Positions 1 through 4,966 of a DNA stretch of 5,762 bases are shown here, in pieces (the stretch's first letter is position 1; each line of letters opens with the position of its first letter). The translations under genes and the position numbers were made by a program. The notes beneath the pieces are model-generated. The model was not told the DNA's origin. It saw only the letters and a list, made by a program, of their open reading frames with translations, and did not search any database. Source of the stretch: an uncultured Porphyromonadaceae bacterium (GTDB lineage: Bacteria; Bacteroidota; Bacteroidia; Bacteroidales; Muribaculaceae). The stretch covers positions 1 through 5,762 of the forward strand of contig CAJMDR010000149.1 of the NCBI GenBank assembly GCA_905212215.1. Direction: 5' to 3'.

Positions 1-106
1 CGTAACCCTGAGGGATCAGGTAGTTGTTCGCGTAACCGGGTTTTACGTTCACGATGTCGTTGGCGTAACCCAGATTTTCCATATCTTTGATCAGAATAAC
101 TTCCAT
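1..106 (-). CDS. rplI: Large-subunit ribosomal protein bL9 (N-terminal part, cut by window edge)
   Basis: This is the first 35 codons of bL9, a protein of the large ribosomal subunit that binds 23S rRNA near the L1 stalk and helps keep the reading frame. The visible part begins [13 protein letters not shown] and fits the bL9 family signature throughout: G13, N16, V21, G24-Y25, N28-Y29-L30 and G34 all fall at the expected spacing, in the N-terminal rRNA-binding domain. The rest of the gene lies beyond the left edge. It is the last visible gene of the conserved order rpsF-rpsR-rplI and starts 18 nt after the rpsR stop. The start is fixed by the signature and by a strong Shine-Dalgarno sequence 8 nt upstream. 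Nothing suggests it is broken; it is simply truncated by the window. Confidence 0.97.
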   Translation of the reverse strand, partial: MEVILIKDMENLGYANDIVNVKPGYANNYLIPQGY

Positions 107-114
107 TGTCTCTT

Positions 115-120
115 CCTCCT
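115..120 (-). promoter_or_regulatory. Strong Shine-Dalgarno sequence of rplI
   Basis: Read on the minus strand, AGGAGG (inside AAAGGAGG, 122-115) lies 8 nt before the rplI ATG, in the 18-nt gap after rpsR. This is a near-perfect anti-SD match at ideal spacing. It is notable because rpsF, dinB, the DUF5686 gene and ppdK in this window have no recognisable SD, as is usual in Bacteroidetes, whose ribosomes hide the 16S 3' tail. Confidence 0.85.
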
Positions 121-124
121 TTAA

Positions 125-394
125 TTATTTCATGCAATCGGTTACGAAGGGCAGAATGGCGAGATGACGCGCACGCTTCACGGCCTGTGCGACCTTCTTC
201 TGGAACTTCTGCGAAGTACCCGTCAGGCGGCGGGGAAGGATCTTGCCCTGCTCGTTGAGGAACTTCTTAAGGAACTCGGGATCCTTGTAGTCGATATACT
301 TGATGCCGCTACGTTTGAAACGGCAGTATTTTTTCTTCTTTACGTCTACTGACAGCGGGGTGAGGTAGCGTATTTCTCCGTTCGGTTGTGCCAT
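125..394 (-). CDS. rpsR: Small-subunit ribosomal protein bS18
   Basis: This 89-residue protein is bS18, which binds 16S rRNA on the platform of the small subunit as a heterodimer with bS6. The family core is clear: YCRF at 23-26, [15 protein letters not shown] at about 31-45, then [18 protein letters not shown] at 50-67 and the basic helix [13 protein letters not shown] at 71-83. The length is normal for the Bacteroidetes form. The ATG is 4 nt past the rpsF stop codon, and a partial SD (AGAGG, 408-404) sits 9 nt upstream inside the end of rpsF, so translation is probably coupled to rpsF. In Bacteroidia, bS18 with bS6 and bS21 forms the pocket that holds the 16S anti-SD tail (established in Flavobacterium johnsoniae). 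No promoter of its own is seen; it should be transcribed from the rpsF promoter. Confidence 0.97.
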   Translation of the reverse strand: MAQPNGEIRYLTPLSVDVKKKKYCRFKRSGIKYIDYKDPEFLKKFLNEQGKILPRRLTGTSQKFQKKVAQAVKRARHLAILPFVTDCMK

Positions 395-398
395 GATC

Positions 399-788
399 TT
401 AAGCCTCTGTGGTTTCGGCTGCAGCAGCAGCGGGTTCTACTTGGGGTTCTGCGGCCTGGGCGGCGCGGCGGTTGCGGCGCTTCTCGGCGTACTCGGCGGC
501 ATATTTGTCGTTGCGGAAAGTGAGGAAGCGGATGACTTTCTCGTCGCGACGATATGCGGTCTCAAGTTTCTTGATGAGATCAGGATTTGCCTTGAACTCT
601 ATCATTGTGTAGAAGCCTGTTGACTTCTTCTGGATGGGATATGCCAGCTTGCGCATGCCCCAGAGCTCCTCGTTTATGATCTCGGCGCCGTTCTGCGTCA
701 GGAAATCATGGAACTTCTCCACCGTTTCCTTCATCTGGGCGTCAGACAAAACGGGAGTTAAAATGAAAACGGTCTCGTACTGATTCAT
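399..788 (-). CDS. rpsF: Small-subunit ribosomal protein bS6
   Basis: This 129-residue protein is bS6, the partner of bS18 on the 30S platform. It starts [16 protein letters not shown], has the family signature [12 protein letters not shown] at 41-52, and the last strand [13 protein letters not shown] at 79-91. The globular fold ends near residue 95. A charged stretch (KRRNRR, about 103-108) and an Ala/Glu-rich tail (about 109-129, ending ETTEA) follow. The open frame continues upstream to 1205, but the bS6 family begins at this Met, and the extension would cross both the promoter and the divergent dinB gene, so 788 is the correct start. No SD is present; the region before the ATG is A-rich (GTTAAATAAAAAC). 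It is the first gene of the rpsF-rpsR-rplI operon, with the rpsR start 4 nt after its stop. Confidence 0.97.
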   Translation of the reverse strand: MNQYETVFILTPVLSDAQMKETVEKFHDFLTQNGAEIINEELWGMRKLAYPIQKKSTGFYTMIEFKANPDLIKKLETAYRRDEKVIRFLTFRNDKYAAEYAEKRRNRRAAQAAEPQVEPAAAAAETTEA

Positions 789-866
789 GTTTTTATTTAA
801 CAATTGGTTTATTTGGTGTTCGGATTGTGCTGAATGGCGCCTTAAAGCGCCTCTCTCACTTTCCGG
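789..866 (-). promoter_or_regulatory. rpsF 5' leader, candidate bS6:bS18-binding autoregulatory RNA
   Basis: The predicted leader is about 75-78 nt, measured from the promoter at 870-900. On the minus strand it can form a hairpin of five GC pairs with a 6-nt loop (GGCGC 851-847, GCGCC 840-836). A second element follows: ACAAT (828-824) can pair with ATTGT (804-800) and encloses CCGAACACCAAATAAACCA, whose CCG (823-821) directly follows the 5' arm. Many bacterial rpsF leaders carry a conserved CCG in a bulge flanked by a stem and a hairpin, which mimics the 16S site of the bS6:bS18 dimer and lets it repress its own mRNA. The parts here resemble that layout, but the second stem is only five weak pairs and I cannot test covariation, so the assignment is tentative. 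Confidence 0.35.
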
Positions 867-869
867 CTG

Positions 870-900
870 CAAAGGTAATGCTTTTTCTGTTTTTACGCAA
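870..900 (-). promoter_or_regulatory. Promoter of the rpsF-rpsR-rplI operon (Bacteroidetes -33/-7 type)
   Basis: On the minus strand, TTG (900-898) is followed after 20 nt by TACCTTTG (877-870). This matches the Bacteroidetes housekeeping consensus of a TTTG/TTG -33 box, about 19-21 nt, and a TAnnTTTG -7 box. Transcription should start near 864-866. The same spacing and the same -7 sequence recur upstream of ppdK. Confidence 0.8.
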
Positions 901-954
901 GTTTTTCGTCCGAATTCATCCATAATTAATTTTAAATAAGCCCAAAATAAGTTC

Positions 955-970
955 TGATGCCCTATCATCA
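955..970. promoter_or_regulatory. Small inverted repeat where the dinB -33 box would be (possible operator)
   Basis: TGATG (955-959) and CATCA (966-970) form a 5-bp inverted repeat with a 6-nt spacer. It covers 964-966, where a -33 TTG would be expected 20 nt before the dinB -7 box; no TTG is there. A regulator-binding site is possible, but a repeat this short can arise by chance. Confidence 0.2.
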
Positions 971-986
971 TTTCAGGTTTTAATAT

Positions 987-994
987 TACCTTTG
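987..994 (+). promoter_or_regulatory. Probable -7 box of the dinB promoter
   Basis: TACCTTTG is an exact TAnnTTTG match and lies within ATTACCTTTGC, the same 11 nt found at the rpsF and ppdK promoters. No TTG or TTTG lies at the usual -33 distance, so the promoter may be weak or need an activator. Transcription would begin near 998-1000, only about 8-10 nt before the dinB start codon. Confidence 0.6.
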
Positions 995-1007
995 CAATGG
1001 CAACTAC

Positions 1008-2129
1008 ATGAAATTGGACAGACCCGACAAAAAGGAAGCCGAGGAATGGCGCAGAATCATTCATATAGACATGGATTGTTTCTATGCTGCCGTGGAGGAA
1101 CGCGATAATCCGTCTCTTCGCGGCAAGCCTGTCGCCGTGGGGCATGATGTTCCTCGCGGAGTGGTGGCCACGGCGAACTATGTGGCGCGCAAGTTTGGTG
1201 TTCATTCTGCATTGCCGGTGAAGCGGGCAAAAAAGTTATGTCCTTCATTGCTAATTGTACCTCCTCGTTTCGATGTGTATAAGAAAGTCTCCTCGCAGAT
1301 ACATGAAATCTTCAGGGAATACACCGATATTATAGAGCCTCTTTCGCTTGATGAGGCTTATCTTGACGTAACCTGTAACAAGGCTGGACTCCCATTTGGG
1401 GTGGATGTGGCGAGGCAGATAAAGCAAAAGATAAAGGAACGGCTTCATCTCACCGCATCGGCAGGTGTGTCGTTTAATAAATTTCTGGCAAAGATTGCTT
1501 CCGACTGGCGTAAGCCCGACGGACTGTGCGTCATACATCCTGCAAGGGCATTGGATTTCATAAAACGGGTGCCTATTGAGGATTTCTGGGGCGTAGGCCA
1601 GGTAAACGCAAAGAAGATGCATGAACTCGGCGTAACAGACGGTGCTTCGCTGGCTGAACTTTCGCTGGAAACCCTTACTCGTTATTTCGGCAAGTCGGGA
1701 CGTACCTTCTATAACTTCGCCAGAGGTATTGACAACAGAAGGGTAGAGACGGAGCGAATACGCAAGACAGTAAGCTGTGAAACGACTTTCGAGACGGATA
1801 TCGTTTCCAAAGACGAAATGGTGAAGGTGATAGAGGAACTTGCCTTGGATTTACAGCAAAGAATATCAAAGCACGATTTTTCCGGCAACACTTTTGTTCT
1901 GAAGGTGAAATATGCTAATTTCCGCACACATACCCGTAGCCATACATACGGCGCACCATTGCGGCACAGCGAGGAATTTGTGGCTGCCATACCTTTGCTG
2001 TACGCCGCTATTCCCGACGGACAGCCTGTGAGATTATTGGGCATTGGTGTGGCCGACAACTCCCTGCGCTCATCTGTTGAGCCGGTTTTCATTCAACCGA
2101 CTATTCCATTCGATGACCTCGAACTTTAG
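1008..2129 (+). CDS. dinB: DNA polymerase IV (Y-family translesion polymerase)
   Basis: This 373-residue protein is DinB/Pol IV, which copies past damaged template bases with low fidelity and no proofreading. The palm carries [16 protein letters not shown] at 15-30, with metal-binding D21 and Y26 at the steric-gate position, and the catalytic pair D115-E116 in SLDEAYLD (113-120). [23 protein letters not shown] follows at 150-172, and helix-hairpin-helix-like DNA-contact residues at about 188-215 ([19 protein letters not shown]). The little-finger domain covers about 255-355. The end contains QPTIPF (363-368), a plausible sliding-clamp-binding motif of the QxxLxF type. The next in-frame Met (1071) would remove part of the catalytic strand, so 1008 is preferred; it gives roughly a dozen more residues than most DinB N-termini. 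There is no SD. The gene is divergent from rpsF and converges on the DUF5686 gene. I saw no recognisable LexA-type site. Confidence 0.96.
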   Translation: MKLDRPDKKEAEEWRRIIHIDMDCFYAAVEERDNPSLRGKPVAVGHDVPRGVVATANYVARKFGVHSALPVKRAKKLCPSLLIVPPRFDVYKKVSSQIHEIFREYTDIIEPLSLDEAYLDVTCNKAGLPFGVDVARQIKQKIKERLHLTASAGVSFNKFLAKIASDWRKPDGLCVIHPARALDFIKRVPIEDFWGVGQVNAKKMHELGVTDGASLAELSLETLTRYFGKSGRTFYNFARGIDNRRVETERIRKTVSCETTFETDIVSKDEMVKVIEELALDLQQRISKHDFSGNTFVLKVKYANFRTHTRSHTYGAPLRHSEEFVAAIPLLYAAIPDGQPVRLLGIGVADNSLRSSVEPVFIQPTIPFDDLEL

Positions 2130-2135
2130 CCCCTC

Positions 2136-4682
2136 TTAGAAACTGAAATGAAGCGAAACTCTGAGTCCGCTTTTGTCCACTCCCGGCATATCGCGGTAAC
2201 TGAGGCGCCATACATAATCCACCCTCAGAAAGGTGAGGATATTGTCTAAGCCTACACCAATCTCCATGTAAGGCTTATGTCCCATAAGCCTGGTATGGCT
2301 CTGTTCCGGGAATGCCGGAATGTCGGTCTGTTTCAACGGATTGTTCTTATCGGTGAGGGAGCCGTAGAAACCACGGAAACTCAAGACCTCGCGCAACTTA
2401 AGTCTGTTCAAATAAGGGATACGGTTGAAGATGAGGCCGTTCATCCAGTAGGTGAGGTCCCAGCTTACGCTCTGGTCAACGGCAAACTCCATCGGCATCA
2501 GCAATGCAAAGCTCTCAGGCTGTATGGTATAGCTGAGGTTGGCGTTGGCCCAGGGCAGAGATGGGTAATAGACCTTGCTCCATAGCTTCGACCCTTTGAC
2601 AATTACGTCGGCATACCCGAATGCAGAGAACCAGAAACGTTTCTGGACGCTCAGTTCTGTTTTGTTCAAAGTGAAGTCTGCGCCTAAGAATCCTTTCGGG
2701 CCATATTCATGGGTGAGCAGGATGATTGGTGCATCCATATTGATAGGTCGGCGCATGGTAGCTGACTGGTAGAACTCTTCGCCGGGAGCATAACGCAGCT
2801 CTATGCTGAAAGCAGAAGCATTGTAATGGTTCCAGCGGTGTCCTGTTGTGGAAACAAAAGGCACCCATTGTGTCGGTTCCTGACGTTCCATCTTCACTCC
2901 TGCCTGGATGGAGAAACCGTTGCGCTTTTCAAGAATATAGTCCAGACGGAAAAGGCGTCGGTAAGTCATCAGGTAGTTGTCCGAACGTTTCAGACTAAGA
3001 AAAACATTGTCCTGATTGGTGAAGAGGTAATGCTGTCCTAATTGATCAAGGTCATAGCTGAAACTGAACCGCAGGCTATGCATGGGGAACTCACGCGAAT
3101 GATACTGCTTGTCAATAAACGAATATTCCAGTTCGCCGCCATATTTCCATTTATGGTCTTTGAAACCGTATGCGCCGTAGGCTCTGGCAAACCACCGTTT
3201 CGATAAGTTGGCGGTTGTCATGCCGCCGAAGCGGAGACGAGTGCCTTCAATGTCGTTGAAGCTAATCAGAGTATTCAGAGGCCCTATGTCGAAACGTGAT
3301 TTCTTCCCTGTCTTGATATATCCTCGATCCATGAGCGCCACAAACTTCTCGCCCCAATAGAAAAGTTTTTTAGAACGGAGATGGGTCATGAATCCTTCCA
3401 TATTGGTCTGTGCCGACGTCATTTCGCCGGAACGTTCGGTGGTCCAGTAGCTGTCATCGCGCTCATAGGCGTTCGGAAGGAAATGTTCATCGCCTTCGGC
3501 GCTGTAATATTTATTGTAGGCCGTTACAGGGGCATAACTGTGGTCGGTTACACGAGTCTCGCGACGGGCATAAATTTCCGGAGTTCCTGCCACTACTTGA
3601 AACTCAACGGTAAGCTGGTCATTGGTCTTGATGCGGTTGCCGAGACTGTCGCGTTCAAAATCCTGCACTATGTAAAGGCTCTTTACATAATTCAGGTTTA
3701 TGCCGCGAGGAGTCTGCATCACCACTTTGCGCACCATCATGCAACTGTCGTTCAGCGGAACATATAGCCTGCCTGCAAATCCCATCGACTCACGGTTGTG
3801 CGGAGCGAACGACAGCTCAATGCAGGGTTCGTTGTCGATCATAACCGTGTCCGTGAGATAATATTTATAGAAGTCGGGACCGATGCGGCTGAGGGGACTG
3901 ACGAAGCGGTTCTGCATCAGTGTGATGTCGTTCTGGTACAGGTCTATCTGCCGTAGAACATCATTGTATATCTTGCGCATATTGTCAACATTGAAGCTTT
4001 GGTCTATACCAACGCTTCTGTAACCTTCCACTATGCGTTTGTTGGCTTTCGGGTCGTTGCTGTGCAAGGCTTTCGACCGCTGTTCCTTCATGCTGATGGT
4101 GATGTATGGCTTTCCTGTTACAGGACTGTAATCCACATACGACCTCATTACAGAGTCGCCCGGCATACCGTCTATGTTCATGCCAAGGATAAGTTTCTCA
4201 TACTCATCGGTGGAGAAATAAGGCATTCGGGTAGGGTCGAGGCTGTCGCCGGCAGCTCGCAGTTTCTCCATGAAGATGACAGCAGGATTGTTCTTCTTAC
4301 TGTATTTCTGCTTCTTGCGGTGTACTACCACCTCATCGAGCATCTGTGTACGAGGAGGCAGGTAAATAGTATCCAGCCACAATTCTCCGCTTTTGCCAGT
4401 TATTATTCCAGTTATATTTATTAATGTATCGGCATAGCCCATCACTCGGATTTCAATTCCTTTGCGGTTCTTTTTCGATGAAATAGAGAAAGAGCCGTCG
4501 TCACTGCCTGTAACGCCATGCCTGCGGTCGCCCTGGAAACTTATCAGAGCGCCTCCTACGGCACGGTGTGTAAGGGAATCGGCTACAATACCGCGTACTC
4601 GTATCTGTGATTGCGCCGATAGCCTACAGGACAGTACGGCCAATATCATGCCGACAAATATGTAGAGTCCTCTTCTTAGCAT
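2136..4682 (-). CDS. DUF5686 outer-membrane beta-barrel protein with N-terminal carboxypeptidase-regulatory-like domain
   Basis: This 848-residue protein is predicted to be exported to the outer membrane; its function is unknown. Residues 1-23 form a signal peptide (basic start MLRRG, hydrophobic core about 6-18, likely cleavage after LSA). Residues about 26-110 form a beta-sandwich like the carboxypeptidase D regulatory domain (IRVRGIVADS, then GSDDGSFSI), as at the N-terminus of SusC-type proteins. LDEVVV (115-120) and KYSKKNNPAV (126-135) are typical junction motifs of DUF5686 proteins. The remainder is rich in alternating aromatic and polar strands and ends in LRVSLHFSF, a C-terminal aromatic typical of outer-membrane barrels. 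The length is normal for the family and the frame is intact. No partner gene is adjacent; it stands between dinB (convergent, 6 bp) and ppdK (divergent). The start codon lies in a duplicated 20-nt unit without an SD. Starting at 4682 gives the complete signal peptide. Confidence 0.9.
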   Translation of the reverse strand: MLRRGLYIFVGMILAVLSCRLSAQSQIRVRGIVADSLTHRAVGGALISFQGDRRHGVTGSDDGSFSISSKKNRKGIEIRVMGYADTLINITGIITGKSGELWLDTIYLPPRTQMLDEVVVHRKKQKYSKKNNPAVIFMEKLRAAGDSLDPTRMPYFSTDEYEKLILGMNIDGMPGDSVMRSYVDYSPVTGKPYITISMKEQRSKALHSNDPKANKRIVEGYRSVGIDQSFNVDNMRKIYNDVLRQIDLYQNDITLMQNRFVSPLSRIGPDFYKYYLTDTVMIDNEPCIELSFAPHNRESMGFAGRLYVPLNDSCMMVRKVVMQTPRGINLNYVKSLYIVQDFERDSLGNRIKTNDQLTVEFQVVAGTPEIYARRETRVTDHSYAPVTAYNKYYSAEGDEHFLPNAYERDDSYWTTERSGEMTSAQTNMEGFMTHLRSKKLFYWGEKFVALMDRGYIKTGKKSRFDIGPLNTLISFNDIEGTRLRFGGMTTANLSKRWFARAYGAYGFKDHKWKYGGELEYSFIDKQYHSREFPMHSLRFSFSYDLDQLGQHYLFTNQDNVFLSLKRSDNYLMTYRRLFRLDYILEKRNGFSIQAGVKMERQEPTQWVPFVSTTGHRWNHYNASAFSIELRYAPGEEFYQSATMRRPINMDAPIILLTHEYGPKGFLGADFTLNKTELSVQKRFWFSAFGYADVIVKGSKLWSKVYYPSLPWANANLSYTIQPESFALLMPMEFAVDQSVSWDLTYWMNGLIFNRIPYLNRLKLREVLSFRGFYGSLTDKNNPLKQTDIPAFPEQSHTRLMGHKPYMEIGVGLDNILTFLRVDYVWRLSYRDMPGVDKSGLRVSLHFSF
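2151..2174 (+). terminator. Weak candidate intrinsic terminator for dinB, inside the convergent gene
   Basis: AAGCG (2151-2155) pairs with CGCTT (2168-2172), with a further ACT/AGT pairing inside (2158-2160 with 2164-2166), and the 3' arm runs into TTTT. It begins 21 nt after the dinB stop, within the last codons of the DUF5686 gene. The stem is short and the T run has only four bases, so this is a weak candidate. Confidence 0.25.
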
Positions 4683-4719
4683 ATAAAAACAGACTTGTCC
4701 ATAAAAAAACAGACATGTC
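4680..4719 (-). repeat. 20-nt tandem duplication containing the DUF5686 start codon
   Basis: On the minus strand two adjacent 20-nt units differ at only two positions: GACATGTCTGTTTTTTTATG (4719-4700) and GACAAGTCTGTTTTTATATG (4699-4680). Each ends in ATG. The second ATG is the start codon of the DUF5686 gene. The first, 20 nt upstream, is in another frame and opens an 8-codon reading frame (MDKSVFIC, stop at 4678-4676) that overlaps the true start. Each unit also contains GACNNGTC, a short palindromic core that is perfect in the upstream copy (GACATGTC). Confidence 0.85.
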
Positions 4720-4820
4720 AGCCTCCGGGTTTTATTTCCGCTTCAGCCACATTTACTAATAACGCCCGATGTTTTGAAAAATTACTCTGCGGAAGCGAAA
4801 GACCAGCGGGGAGGGAGGCT
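4720..4820. repeat. Long imperfect inverted repeat, probably a folded 5' leader of the DUF5686 gene
   Basis: The outer arms AGCCTCC (4720-4726) and GGAGGCT (4814-4820) are perfectly complementary. Nested inside are GGT (4728-4730) with ACC (4802-4804), then TTTC (4735-4738) and GCTTC (4740-4744) with GAAGCGAAA (4792-4800), interrupted by one bulged C. The loop between about 4747 and 4786 is AT-rich. The element ends directly against the tandem duplication at the DUF5686 start and lies upstream of the ppdK promoter, so if it acts as RNA it most likely belongs to the DUF5686 leader. I found no convincing -33/-7 promoter for that gene in this gap; the best near-matches lack either the final G or a -33 partner. 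Confidence 0.45.
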
Positions 4821-4877
4821 AAGAGTGTTAATCTTACATATTCTATACAAAAAAATGCTGCAATATTGTCATAACTC

Positions 4878-4908
4878 TTGCGTAAACAAATTAAAATAAT
4901 TACCTTTG
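4878..4908 (+). promoter_or_regulatory. Promoter of ppdK (Bacteroidetes -33/-7 type)
   Basis: TTG (4878-4880), a 20-nt spacer and TACCTTTG (4901-4908) give a full Bacteroidetes-type promoter. Transcription should start near 4912-4914, leaving an A-rich leader of about 53-55 nt with no SD before the ppdK ATG. Confidence 0.8.
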
Positions 4909-4966
4909 CGGCTACCAAAACAAACGCGCTTATAAAAGACTACGAAAAACTTATATAACATAACCC

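Noticed and set aside
997..1011. A 4-codon upstream frame (MATT) whose TGA overlaps the dinB ATG as ATGA.
   Set aside because: The predicted transcription start falls at or after its ATG, so it would not be on the mRNA from this promoter. A frame this short is readily due to chance.
789..1205. Upstream extension of the rpsF reading frame to a Met at 1205 (268 residues in total).
   Set aside because: The bS6 family begins at the Met at 788. The extension crosses the rpsF promoter and runs antisense to the start of dinB, and its translation has no recognisable domain.
2083..2099. Hairpin CGGTT-N7-AACCG near the end of dinB as a terminator for the DUF5686 transcript.
   Set aside because: On the minus strand it is followed by GCTCAACAG, with no T run, and the stem is only 5 bp.
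3381..4424. Several plus-strand frames of 67-141 codons opposite the DUF5686 gene.
   Set aside because: They are antisense shadows of a well-supported coding frame, with low-complexity compositions and no start signals or family features.
4623..4631. A lipobox-like VLSC at residues 16-19 of the DUF5686 protein, suggesting a lipoprotein.
   Set aside because: The following LSA-QS site gives a normal signal peptidase I cleavage, and the protein ends like an integral outer-membrane barrel. Residue -3 is V and -2 is L, a poor lipobox fit.
4718..4918. A 66-codon minus-strand reading frame in the DUF5686-ppdK gap.
   Set aside because: It starts inside the ppdK promoter region, has no ribosome site or recognisable motif, and spans the inverted repeat. 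It is most likely a chance open frame.
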